Source: Hyphomicrobiaceae bacterium (lineage in GTDB: Bacteria; Pseudomonadota; Alphaproteobacteria; Rhizobiales; Hyphomicrobiaceae). From it: DNA of 64,000 nucleotides. The DNA lies in contig JAWKWE010000006.1 of the NCBI GenBank assembly GCA_041397645.1, positions 1 to 64,000 on the forward strand. The letters run 5' to 3'. Made by a program: the position numbers and the translations under genes. The notes under the pieces are model-generated. The model was not told the origin of the DNA, made no database searches, and was given only the letters and a program-made list of their open reading frames with translations. Below are positions 34,907-43,777 of the stretch, one piece after another; position 1 is the first letter of the stretch, and each line of letters begins with the position of its first letter.

Positions 34907-35917
34907 ATGTCCAGCGTTGATGTGGTCATCACCAGCTATCAGTATGCGCGCTTTCTAGAAATGAGCGCCCTGAGTGTCCTCAAACAGGACTTCGCCAACA
35001 TTCGGCTTCTCATAATTGACAACGCTTCGACGGATGGCAGCCAGGACATAGCTCGCACGATCGCCGCACGCGATAGCCGCGTGACGCTCTTTCTCAACGA
35101 ACAAAACCGCGGTCATCTGGATTCTTATAATCGCGCGGTCGATTGGGCCACCGGCGACTATTTCATACTGCTCGACGCCGATGACCTACTGGCGCCAAAC
35201 TCGCTGGAGCGGGCCGTTGCATTCCTCGACGAAAGCCCAAATGTCGCCTTCGCATACGGCTGTGAAGGCCGACTCCTGGGTGACCAGCTCGATTCCGGCC
35301 GTAGCGATCCTGGAACGACACATTGGCAGGTAACCAAAGGCGGAACGTTCATACGCCGTACGTGCTGGGATTCATTCTGTGATATCGGCGCTCCGGCTGT
35401 CATAAGGCGCACTTCGGCCCAGAAAAAAGCTGGTCATTTTCGCCACAACCTGCCGCGGACTTGCGATTTTGAGATGTATCTGCGGCTAGCGATGATCGGC
35501 GACGTGGCGTGCACCAACCGTGTTCAGGGCATCCGCCGCCTGCACAGCCAGCAGATGTCATCACCCTTCAATCAACGGCCGGTGCGAGATTTCGAGGAAC
35601 ATGAGCGAGCCTTCGCCTCCTTCTTCGCAAATGAAGGGAGCAAACTGCACGATGCTGCGCAATTGAAATCACTGGCACGCAATAAAATGGGGGAGTATGC
35701 CTTCTGGTATGGCGTATGGCAGACCATCCGGCTGCAGCCGGACGCTAGAGAGGCGTTTCAGTTTTCCGCGTCGCGCCGTTCAATTCATCGACACTTCCCG
35801 CCCATTACGTTTCTTTGGAAGCGCCGCTGGATTCGCAGCCTGCTGCGTGGGGCTCGGAGGCTCTTCGGCCGACGGAACAAGATCGCTACACTGAACTCGT
35901 CCTTCTCAATCCGATAA
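34907..35917 (+). CDS. Glycosyltransferase family 2 (GT-A)
   Basis: A 336-residue GT-A enzyme. VDVVITSYQYARFLEMSALS, LIIDNASTDGSQDIARTIAA and FILLDADDLLAPNSLERAV (nucleotide-binding DxD as DADD) are the typical GT2 order. The second half has no membrane segment and ends in a basic stretch (RRLFGRRNKIATL). It likely adds a sugar to the growing EPS repeat. AAGGAAG lies about eight bases before the ATG. Specificity unknown. Confidence 0.87.
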   Translation: MSSVDVVITSYQYARFLEMSALSVLKQDFANIRLLIIDNASTDGSQDIARTIAARDSRVTLFLNEQNRGHLDSYNRAVDWATGDYFILLDADDLLAPNSLERAVAFLDESPNVAFAYGCEGRLLGDQLDSGRSDPGTTHWQVTKGGTFIRRTCWDSFCDIGAPAVIRRTSAQKKAGHFRHNLPRTCDFEMYLRLAMIGDVACTNRVQGIRRLHSQQMSSPFNQRPVRDFEEHERAFASFFANEGSKLHDAAQLKSLARNKMGEYAFWYGVWQTIRLQPDAREAFQFSASRRSIHRHFPPITFLWKRRWIRSLLRGARRLFGRRNKIATLNSSFSIR

Positions 35918-36233
35918 TAGGTTCAGTCCAGCAAACCAGTGCAACGCTCAAATTTTTCGGTCTTGGCGGTGATCGCTCCCTGCACAAACGGTGTAGCGCC
36001 AAACACAAGCGTACCTCTTTTTTGCCTTCAGCCTTCCTTCCTGAGCCACCCAATTTCACCCAATATCGCTCTACTCTCAAATTTTGAGGAAGCTATTCTT
36101 TCTCATATTGAATCTCAGCGGTTTACCCGTTCTGCCCCGGTATACGGCGGCGGCGTTTGCTGGACTTGGCAGGCCTGCCGTTTGTTGGCGCAAAATCGAT
36201 CGGCAGGGCTCGCGTTTAAGGTGGGGTAGCGTG
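35918..36233. other. Intergenic region upstream of the nucleotidyltransferase
   Basis: About 315 bases with no recognised gene. The nucleotidyltransferase frame is open back to 36084, but that extension is not conserved in the family. AAGGTGGGG at 36218-36226 is the likely ribosome-binding site for the next gene. Confidence 0.35.
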
Positions 36234-37049
36234 ATGAAAGTCGTTTTGTTCTGCGGCGGCCTTGGCACTCGTATTCGCGAGTATTCTGACAGCATTCCAA
36301 AGCCAATGATACCGCTCGGCTATCAGCCAATGCTGTGGCACGTCATGCAGTACTACAGCCAGTATGGTTTCAAGGATTTTGTTCTCTGTCTCGGTTACAA
36401 GGCCAACATCGTAAAAGATTTTTTCATCAATTATAAGCCGCAGATCTATTCCGATTGCATAGTGTCCGACTACGGCAGGAACGTGCAGTTGATGAAGAAG
36501 CCGACCGAAGATTGGAAAATCACGCTCATAGATACCGGGGTATGGCGGAACATCGGCGAAAGACTTTGGGCTGTTCGCGAGCAAGTCGAGAACGAAGACA
36601 TCTTTCTCGCCAACTACAGCGATGGGCTAACGGACGTCGATCTGACGGAAATGATCGAGAAATTCAAGAGAAGTGATAAAGTTGCAAGCTTCCTTTCGAT
36701 CCGCCCGCCACTCTCCTATCATTTTGCGGATATCGGCGCTGACGGCTTGGTTCGCGAGATGCGCCCTGCTGATCAATCCGATCTTTGGATCAACGGCGGC
36801 TACTTCATTTTCCGCAAGGAGATCTTCGATTACATGCGCGAAGGCGAGGAACTCGTAATGCAACCCTTCCGCCGGCTCGTGGAGAAAAATCTCCTTATGG
36901 CGCACAAATATGAAGGCTTCTGGCGGTCGATGGACACACTTCGAGACCGTCAAGTTCTAGAGGACATGATCGAACGCGGCGAAACACCTTGGCTGTTCGA
37001 AGATTCGGCCATGCGCCGCCGCCGGCCCTTGGTAGCCGCTGCGGAGTAG
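36234..37049 (+). CDS. Sugar-1-phosphate nucleotidyltransferase (RfbF-like, CDP-glucose type)
   Basis: Makes an activated sugar nucleotide from NTP and glucose-1-phosphate; cytosolic. 271 residues. VVLFCGGLGTRIREYSDSIP and KPMIPLGYQPMLWHVMQYY are the N-terminal GGxGTRxxE...PKPM motif; LANYSDGLTDVDLTEMIE and INGGYFIFRKEIFDYMREG follow. The length and the 'GTRI.E' and 'LWHVM' details match glucose-1-phosphate cytidylyltransferase (RfbF) rather than RfbA. If correct, a CDP-deoxysugar is made. The start ATG 36234 follows AAGGTGGGG. Confidence 0.82.
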   Translation: MKVVLFCGGLGTRIREYSDSIPKPMIPLGYQPMLWHVMQYYSQYGFKDFVLCLGYKANIVKDFFINYKPQIYSDCIVSDYGRNVQLMKKPTEDWKITLIDTGVWRNIGERLWAVREQVENEDIFLANYSDGLTDVDLTEMIEKFKRSDKVASFLSIRPPLSYHFADIGADGLVREMRPADQSDLWINGGYFIFRKEIFDYMREGEELVMQPFRRLVEKNLLMAHKYEGFWRSMDTLRDRQVLEDMIERGETPWLFEDSAMRRRRPLVAAAE

Positions 37050-37262
37050 TTACGGCGAGGCCAATTCAAACCTTGACTTGGAGCGATCTGCAACGCCGCC
37101 TCGCTGAGGCCTTCGAGCGACGTAAATGCTTTAACCGTCCGACAAAAGTGGACGAGGCCGCGTCGTCATCTCAATCCAGATTGAGAGTCGCTCCTCGCAC
37201 CCGGCAACGCTGTGCCGGGTGGTGCAATTCTCCCTCTTAGTCCTAAACCAACAATTGCACTC

Positions 37263-38372
37263 TCAAGTGCCGGCCGGAGCCGCCGCTTTGGCATTGACGT
37301 TGCGATCACGAAGGATGCCTATGCCTACACCAGCAAGGCCGCCGAGCAAAAGGGCAAGAGCCAGAATGAGACCGTTTGAACGGCTTTGCGTCAACGGCCG
37401 AACTGCCTTGGTTATGACGCGGGCGTTCGAGATCGGAAACGATTGTCGCTGCACGGCAGCCATATAAGACTGCAGATAATTCTCATAAATGCGCCGATAT
37501 GTATGAGCGGTCGTTTCCAGATCCTCTAACGAAACTTGCGGTGCGGAGGGACTAGGCGCTTTCGCCTCCTCCGATTGATCCGAGCCCTCTACAGGTGTGC
37601 TGCCCGCAGGCGGCGCGGTAAGAGTTCCACCAATGCTGTAGTCTTGCCGCGCCCTTTTCTCTTGCATCTTACGCGCGGCATCGTTCATCTCCGCCCGAAG
37701 TTCGTCCAAGCGCTTCTCGAGCCACTCGCTGCCGACTTTGGCGGCGTTAGCGCGCGTCTCAATCTGGAAGCGGATGTATTCTTCTGCTACGGCGTTAGCA
37801 ATACGCGTAGACTTGTCGGCGTCGCTAGAGGTGAAGAACACGTCGATGGCGTAAGAGACCCCGATCCGGCGCACGATCAGGCTCCTTTGAAAAGCCGCCA
37901 GCGCGGCTCGGCGGGCGCGCTCCTGTTCAACTTGCGGTGTCGACGGGGCCGACAAGAACCAGTTCTCAAGTCTGTCTGAGAGCGAAGGCCCATTGAATTC
38001 AGGATCGTCGGCGAGATTCACGCGATCGATGACCGCCGATGCCACCCGCTCTGATCGCAGAACGGCTATCTCAGTTTCAGCCTGCTGGCTGTCCATCGCC
38101 ATAGGCGGTTCGATCGTTTGATCGCGTAGCACATTGGGTAGACCTGGATCGATCAGGATCTGGGTCTGTGCTGTGTAGGTCGGCGATGCAAAATAAAGAT
38201 AGGCGCAGCCCAGCACCAAGGCAGCGACCATCGACTCGACGATCGTTTTCAGATGCCTGTGCAGAAATTGACTGATGGAGTCGGACCCGAAAGCGTTTGG
38301 AGCCGCCACAGCGCCGAACCTTTTTGTTTCAGTCACGATGTTGTTGGTGTGCAATGCTGCGGTATCAGCCAT
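37263..38372 (-). CDS. Polysaccharide chain-length determinant (Wzz/GNVR-like)
   Basis: A 369-residue inner-membrane protein controlling EPS chain length with the polymerase. TM1 at about 44-66 (HLKTIVESMVAALVLGCAYL) and TM2 near 340-358 (LILALALLLGGLAGVGIGIL) flank a large periplasmic domain with coiled coil (GSEWLEKRLDELRAEMNDAA) and a Pro/Ser linker. It matches the N-terminal part of ExoP/Wzc proteins, but the tyrosine kinase domain is missing; no separate kinase gene is nearby. N-terminal tail contains FGAVAAPNAFGSDS. Confidence 0.82.
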   Translation of the reverse strand: MADTAALHTNNIVTETKRFGAVAAPNAFGSDSISQFLHRHLKTIVESMVAALVLGCAYLYFASPTYTAQTQILIDPGLPNVLRDQTIEPPMAMDSQQAETEIAVLRSERVASAVIDRVNLADDPEFNGPSLSDRLENWFLSAPSTPQVEQERARRAALAAFQRSLIVRRIGVSYAIDVFFTSSDADKSTRIANAVAEEYIRFQIETRANAAKVGSEWLEKRLDELRAEMNDAARKMQEKRARQDYSIGGTLTAPPAGSTPVEGSDQSEEAKAPSPSAPQVSLEDLETTAHTYRRIYENYLQSYMAAVQRQSFPISNARVITKAVRPLTQSRSNGLILALALLLGGLAGVGIGILRDRNVNAKAAAPAGT

Positions 38373-38555
38373 AGGAACCTCGCATTTCTTCCCAAATCGA
38401 CCTCACGTACGAATACGGAAGTCTTGCTTTCGGACCGCTGTCTGTCGTTCAGCGTTGAAGTCGTTTCTCGGAAACGTTGTCTCGCAAATCGAAAGGGTTT
38501 GGCGCCAACAGTGTCCAGGAATGGACCGACTTGACGCATCTCGCGTGCAAGAGAT

Positions 38556-39251
38556 CTAAGCTCTTGCAGCGGATAAAGTTCTGTCCTTGTAGATCTCGTT
38601 GGTCAAATACGCGACTTGCGTACGATTTGAAGCCTTGAGCTTGCGCATAATCTTACGCACGTGAACCTTCACAGTGCTCTCGCACATATTCAACTCATAG
38701 GCGATGACCTTATTGGCCTTGCCTTGACGCAGGGCCTCCACAATCGAAGCTTGTCGAGCGGTGAAAAGCGCGTTTGTCGGGCTTTTTGTGCTAGCAGGGT
38801 TGCTACCCTTAACTTGCGCTGAGTTGAGCAGGCTGCTTGCTGGAACGAAAACTCCGCCGGCAACGACAAAATTGATGGCGGCAATTGCCGCCTCCAGCGT
38901 CATGCTGGTGGGAATGTAGCCTTTTACGCCGCTCTTGATCGCGCCAACGATGAATTCGGCTTCTTCATCTCCCGCGACGACGATAGTCGGAGCGTGCGCC
39001 CCAAGCTCAGCCAATCTCGCGCACTTGTCGTAGGCATTCCGCGTATCCGAAATGCAGAGTAAGAAACTCGCTACTGTGCCGAGCTTGCAAAGCTCCACGC
39101 ATTCTTCCACGCCCGAAGCACAAACGACGTTGTATTCGGTTTTCGCCTGAAGGTTTCTCGCAAGGCATTCCTGGAATAATGTACGCTCTTCAATGACAAC
39201 AATCGTGTGCTCGTTTGAACCTTGATGACCTACCACGCAACTAGACGTCAT
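38556..39251 (-). CDS. LuxR/NarL-type regulator with degenerate receiver domain
   Basis: A 231-residue paralogue of the regulator at 28328-29089. C-terminal helix-turn-helix: FTARQASIVEALRQGKANKV, IAYELNMCESTVKVHVRKIM, RKLKASNRTQVAYLTNEI. In the receiver the phospho-acceptor position is Cys66 (FLLCISDT), and the Lys position is Thr in GYIPTSMT. An acidic pair remains (VVIEERT). Start ATG 39251 has AGAGG eight bases upstream. It is transcribed away from the DUF4910 operon's upstream side and towards the Wzz gene; likely an EPS regulator (inference). Confidence 0.82.
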   Translation of the reverse strand: MTSSCVVGHQGSNEHTIVVIEERTLFQECLARNLQAKTEYNVVCASGVEECVELCKLGTVASFLLCISDTRNAYDKCARLAELGAHAPTIVVAGDEEAEFIVGAIKSGVKGYIPTSMTLEAAIAAINFVVAGGVFVPASSLLNSAQVKGSNPASTKSPTNALFTARQASIVEALRQGKANKVIAYELNMCESTVKVHVRKIMRKLKASNRTQVAYLTNEIYKDRTLSAARA

Positions 39252-39589
39252 CGCTGGACCTCTGTCTGTCGAAAGATTTCTAGATCTAATCCTTCCTTGA
39301 GGCTTCTCGCTTCCCACAAGCTCTCTATATTTTTATTTTTTATCAATTTGATTACATCGATTATTATCTACACGCACTGAGCTCTAAGAATCAAGTGGGA
39401 TACAATGCACTAAGCTCAGGCAATTCGAGTAGATATTGAGCATGCAAGCTTTGCGGTAAGGCTTCCCGCATCTCTCGGAATGGCCCACTGTCTCGGATAG
39501 GAGTTCTACGAATAGGCACTCTCTTATCCAAGATACAGGTCGACGACGGCGGCCCTCAATAGAGCCCGATGTATACGTCTCGTCGGTTG
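39252..39589. other. AT-rich intergenic region
   Basis: About 340 bases, clearly AT-rich in its middle (39330-39380), between two minus-strand genes. It holds the promoter of the LuxR-type gene and the end of the DUF4910 gene. No stable terminator recognised. Confidence 0.4.
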
Positions 39590-40945
39590 CTACTTCAGCG
39601 TTTTACCGCTGAGAAGCCCGTGCTCTAGAAGCCTGTCAGCTGCTCCAGAAACCTCCGAAAACGGCAGGTTCGCACGGCGGGCTATATCCAGAAGCGAATG
39701 GTCTCCGTCCGACAGGTTCAACACCCAAAGCATCGCCATATTGGAGGCAGCCGACGCCTTGTTACCTTCCATCGGACCAAAAAGCCCCCGCTTTCCGAGC
39801 TGTGGCTCGCACTTCGGCAATCGATTACGAAGGGTGCAATTCTTCTCAGCAATTTCAATAGCGGAAACAATAACGTCCAGTGAGGTCTTCAAATGCTCAG
39901 GCGCTATGAGGTCCAAGTTGTCGGCGCTTGTGTGATACTCTCGAAAAGCGCCCCACTGGCTGCGCTGAAAAAGACCGAAAGGTAAGTCAAATCCCGGTGA
40001 GCAGTACTGGCGCTCGTCATACCCGTAGGGTGCAAAATCGACGATGCGCGCCGAAAAACCCGAATTTGACAGCACATGCTCCATCGCATGATCGATGACC
40101 GCGTCGCCCCTTCGGCTGCGCTTGTAGTTCGGTCCGCCGCCATCGCCGACGCAGGAAACGATCAAACCGTGCTCAATGTTAGGAGTGCGAGCTTCATTCC
40201 GGGCAAGCCAAGTCACCGCACCAATGGTGCCGGGCGCAAATACAAAACGGTAACTTAGCCGCGTATGATACCTGCTAATCCATTCCGCCAGCAGCGTCAG
40301 CAAGGCTAATCCTGAACAATTGTCGTTGGCTAGCGAAGGATGGCAGATGTGCGCGGACAGGACGAATTCTCGGTCCGTGGCACCACGATGTAAGAACTCT
40401 CCATAGGTCAACGAACCGTCTACCAAGCTTGAATCGATATAGACCTCATAATCTCCATCCTCCAGTGCTTCCAGTTGGCTATGCGCGAGACAAAAGCCCC
40501 AAGTCTCTTGATAGTAGGATGTACGATAAGGAATGAGATCTGGCTTGTCGGGCAGCGAATGCAAATGCGGAAGCAATTCTGCAAGCCCCATGGTTGCGTG
40601 CACGGGCGCGCTGTAGTTCACGACATGGAGGTTTGACGCCCCAAAGTCTACAATCCGGCGGCCCGTCCCATCCTTGATGTAGGCATCGCGGATGTGCCAT
40701 TCGCGCGGTACGGTCCAATCGAAAACTTGCGTTCCCGTCGCCACCTCATGCACGTCGATATCGATATGATCGGCGATCAATCTTAGCGTCTCGCGGACAC
40801 CTGGTCCCGTAATACTCCTGCAAATGGGATAAAGGCGGCTTGCCAAGTCGTAAAGATCTGTGCCGGTGACGCTTGACACACTGGGAAGCGCGCTGAGCGG
40901 CCTAGAGGTGGGCCGTCCGATCAGAAACTCGTCCCCAACACTCAT
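39590..40945 (-). CDS. DUF4910 aminopeptidase-like protein
   Basis: A 451-residue protein. N-terminal DUF2172/DUF4910 part (LYDLASRLYPICRSITGPGV), a peptidase-M28-like core with likely metal ligands in SAHICHPSLANDNCSGLALL and AFREYHTSADNLDLI, and a C-terminal winged-helix domain (SLLDIARRANLPFSEVSGAA). Proteins of this type recur in polysaccharide and secondary-metabolite clusters beside C-methyltransferases and PIG-L proteins; their reaction is not known. ATG 40945 is preceded by AAGG eight bases away; a TTG at 40960 is the alternative. It follows the methyltransferase gene by 33 bases in the same operon. Confidence 0.8.
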   Translation of the reverse strand: MSVGDEFLIGRPTSRPLSALPSVSSVTGTDLYDLASRLYPICRSITGPGVRETLRLIADHIDIDVHEVATGTQVFDWTVPREWHIRDAYIKDGTGRRIVDFGASNLHVVNYSAPVHATMGLAELLPHLHSLPDKPDLIPYRTSYYQETWGFCLAHSQLEALEDGDYEVYIDSSLVDGSLTYGEFLHRGATDREFVLSAHICHPSLANDNCSGLALLTLLAEWISRYHTRLSYRFVFAPGTIGAVTWLARNEARTPNIEHGLIVSCVGDGGGPNYKRSRRGDAVIDHAMEHVLSNSGFSARIVDFAPYGYDERQYCSPGFDLPFGLFQRSQWGAFREYHTSADNLDLIAPEHLKTSLDVIVSAIEIAEKNCTLRNRLPKCEPQLGKRGLFGPMEGNKASAASNMAMLWVLNLSDGDHSLLDIARRANLPFSEVSGAADRLLEHGLLSGKTLK

Positions 40946-40978
40946 TATCGACGCCTTCAAGGTTTCACGCCTGGCCCG

Positions 40979-42286
40979 CTACGTTCGCGGGTCGACAATC
41001 TCGACGGTCGGAATGGGGACGATGAATTTGCCGCCCCAGTCTTGAATATTGCGCATCTGAGCCATGATCTCCGCCTTCAGATTCCACGGCAGGATGAGAA
41101 CATAATCCGGCTTTGTGACATCTATTACTTCGACAGGATTGACCGGAATGTGCATACCCGGTGTGTAGGTCCCGTGCTTGTAGGGGTTCTTATCAACGGT
41201 GTAGTCCAGAAAGTCGACGCCGATGCCGCAGTAGTTTAGCAATGTGTTACCCTTCCCAGGCGCGCCGTATCCTACGATGCTCTTTCCTTCGTTCTTGATC
41301 CCGATCAGCACAGCAAGGAGATTCCGCTTCGTCGCCTCAACCTTGGCTCTAAAGCCGGCAAGTGTCGCGATATCATCGAGGCCGGTTGCGCGCTCTCGTT
41401 CCATAATGGTGTCGACAATTGGGGTCCTGCAGCAAACCTGCGCTCCGGGGTGAGCTGCGAATATTCGTAACGAACCACCGTGCGTGGCGACTTCCTGAAC
41501 GTCAAAGATCTCCAGGCCGTGACGGCGCATAACCCTATCGGCGGTCAGCAATGAAAAATACGAAAAGTGTTCGTGATAGATCGTATCGAACTGATTTTCG
41601 GCGACGAGACGTTCAAGATGCGGGAATTCCATCGTCAAGACGCCCTCAGGCGCCAGAAGGTCATGCAGACCATCCACAAAGTCATTGAGGTCCGGAACGT
41701 GCGCTAGAACGTTGTTGCCGATGATAAGATCTGCCTTGCGAATGTCGCGAGAAATCTTGTCAGCGAGGCGAGTTCCGAAGAACTCAACCACGACCGGAAT
41801 ACCCTTCGCTTTTGCGGCCTCTGCCACGTTGGCGGCCGGTTCGACGCCGAGAACCGGCACACCAAGCGGCAGGAAATGTTGCAGAAGATAGCCATCATTC
41901 GCCGCGATCTCCACCGCAAAGCTCTGAGGACCAAGCGACAGCCGTTTGGTGATCATTTCGCAATACGCCTTCGCGTGCGACACCCATGACGCCGAATACG
42001 ATGAGAAGTACGCGTACTCTGTAAAAATGTGGTCGGGAGCGACGTAGTCGCGCAGCTGGATCAGTTTGCATTCGCCGCACACAAGCGTGTGTAACGGGTA
42101 GAAATATTCGACTTCATCCAGCTTTGATGCAGGGACGAAGCTCTGAACCAAAGGTGACATTCCGAGATCTACGAACGTTTCTCGTAATGGCGCTCCACAG
42201 TTGCGACAGCGCGCAGTTGCCGCGTCTGCCCCATTTTGTACTTCCTCCGACGCGTCGTGCGTGAAGTCCGTTCTGAGAATATTCAC
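40979..42286 (-). CDS. SAM-dependent sugar C-methyltransferase (TylCIII-like)
   Basis: A 435-residue NDP-hexose C-methyltransferase. N-terminal zinc-binding part CRNCGAPLRETFVDLGMSPL ... VCGECKLIQLRDYVAPDH; SAM domain AVEIAANDGYLLQHFLPLGV, NVLAHVPDLNDFVDGLHDLL and MEFPHLERLVAENQFDTIYH; C-terminal domain ending VGYGAPGKGNTLLNYCGIGV and DYVLILPWNLKAEIM. These enzymes add a branching methyl to 4-keto deoxysugars in antibiotics and O-antigens. The gene sits upstream of the DUF4910 gene. A C-methylated branched sugar in the EPS is the simplest inference. Confidence 0.88.
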   Translation of the reverse strand: MNILRTDFTHDASEEVQNGADAATARCRNCGAPLRETFVDLGMSPLVQSFVPASKLDEVEYFYPLHTLVCGECKLIQLRDYVAPDHIFTEYAYFSSYSASWVSHAKAYCEMITKRLSLGPQSFAVEIAANDGYLLQHFLPLGVPVLGVEPAANVAEAAKAKGIPVVVEFFGTRLADKISRDIRKADLIIGNNVLAHVPDLNDFVDGLHDLLAPEGVLTMEFPHLERLVAENQFDTIYHEHFSYFSLLTADRVMRRHGLEIFDVQEVATHGGSLRIFAAHPGAQVCCRTPIVDTIMERERATGLDDIATLAGFRAKVEATKRNLLAVLIGIKNEGKSIVGYGAPGKGNTLLNYCGIGVDFLDYTVDKNPYKHGTYTPGMHIPVNPVEVIDVTKPDYVLILPWNLKAEIMAQMRNIQDWGGKFIVPIPTVEIVDPRT

Positions 42287-42571
42287 CTCGACCCACCCAA
42301 CACTAGCTTCTCTACACTCTATTTAATCTCACGATCTTCGATCGGATTACGAGACACTTCCAATTATAAGAGCAGCGCAACGAGATTCCTGATCTTACTT
42401 CCCGAAATCATAAGAATCTAACGGGGCGGTGCCGAGAGACGCAGCCGACGATTTCGCATCTCCAAAAGGCGTATTGTCATCCTGTTGGGGTACTCCACGC
42501 CTGTCGAAGCCTATCCAACTGAAGTCCAGACCCAAGTTCCCAGTTCAACGGCACAAGGACCACCCCTTTAC

Positions 42572-43774
42572 TCAAGGGCAGTTGATCGTCTCGCCGTCCA
42601 ACAAATTGTCCTGGCACGCGGTCAGAGCTGGCGTGCAATGGCTGGCCACGTTGACGCCCTTGCCGCCTATTTCCGACATGACGTTTGATGTCACCCGGAC
42701 ATTGCAAACATTCCCAAGCAGTCGAACGCCATCAAAGGCTGCGCCATCTACGCGGTTAGCGTTGATCGTAACATTTGCCACCGCGGCGGCGGGCTGGTCG
42801 TCGTCAGAATTGATTTCAATAGCGCCATGCCCGGTTCGCGTTGCCCCCCCCAACGGAGCGATTTTTTGTTGGTCGTCGATAACGACATTATGCTCGATAA
42901 TGACGCTGCTCGCGCCAGGCGTATTATAAGAGGCTTCGCGCGCAACGATGATACCCGCAGCCATCGCAATTAGGCTGACACGGTTGCGACGGATCGTGAC
43001 ATCGGTCGAACCGATCACCGAAATGCCGCGCCCCCAGCGGATATGTTCGACAGTGTTGTTCTCTATCGTGATTGACGACGCCTGCTTATCGGAACGGTAG
43101 GAGACGACGGAAATGCCGTCGTCTCCGGAATTGTAGATGCGGTTCCACGAGACGCGGCCGTTTGTTGCGCCGTCGGTGGAATGAATGCCATCGGATTTCG
43201 TATCGACCACGTCATTGCAGGTGATGACATAATCGCGACCGCCACTGATCCAGATCCCTGCGCTCTTCGTGTTGCTGACACGAGTTCGCGCAATGCGAAC
43301 GCCCTCGCCCTTCACCACGATGCCGCTTTGCAGATTAGATTGCCCTCGCGCTTCCGGACGAACTGCGCTGATCGTCAAGTTCCGCAGACCACTTCCCTTG
43401 CCTCCGATGATCACTGCCGATCGATCCGGATTAGTTGCAAAGAGCTCTGCGTCTCGTCCTTCCAGCGTGATGTTGTCGCTGGCGATCGCAATCACATCGT
43501 TATGGACGTAACGCCCGGGCGGAAAAAGCACAGTTCCGCCGCCCTTGAGCGATCGTATCGCTGCATTGATTGCTGAAGTATCGTCGTCTACACCATTGCC
43601 GCGGGCCCCAAAATTGCGCACGTCGGCGACAGCAAGATTGTCGACAATATCCGGAAGCGCGCACGATGATTTGCGCGAATTTTCGAATTGCGGACTAACC
43701 GGAACTGCCGCCACTACCGAAGAGCCCGCCGAAACCGCGCCGATTACGATTAAGAAGCTGATTAGCGCTTTCAT
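42572..43774 (-). CDS. Exported right-handed beta-helix protein (pectate lyase superfamily)
   Basis: A 400-residue exported protein. Signal peptide MKALISFLIVIGAVSAGSSV. Pectate_lyase_3 start VRNFGARGNGVDDDTSAINA, then parallel beta-helix repeats with hydrophobic/Asn ladders (ITLEGRDAELFATN, NRIYNSGDDGISVVSYR, DVTIRRNRVSLIAMAAGI, NVTINANRVDGAAFDGVRLL) and Cys near the end. Such proteins bind, cut or epimerise polysaccharide; in an EPS locus a lyase or alginate-epimerase-like role is plausible. It begins four bases after the Wzy-like stop, so the two are coupled. Confidence 0.82.
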   Translation of the reverse strand: MKALISFLIVIGAVSAGSSVVAAVPVSPQFENSRKSSCALPDIVDNLAVADVRNFGARGNGVDDDTSAINAAIRSLKGGGTVLFPPGRYVHNDVIAIASDNITLEGRDAELFATNPDRSAVIIGGKGSGLRNLTISAVRPEARGQSNLQSGIVVKGEGVRIARTRVSNTKSAGIWISGGRDYVITCNDVVDTKSDGIHSTDGATNGRVSWNRIYNSGDDGISVVSYRSDKQASSITIENNTVEHIRWGRGISVIGSTDVTIRRNRVSLIAMAAGIIVAREASYNTPGASSVIIEHNVVIDDQQKIAPLGGATRTGHGAIEINSDDDQPAAAVANVTINANRVDGAAFDGVRLLGNVCNVRVTSNVMSEIGGKGVNVASHCTPALTACQDNLLDGETINCP

Positions 43775-43777
43775 CGT

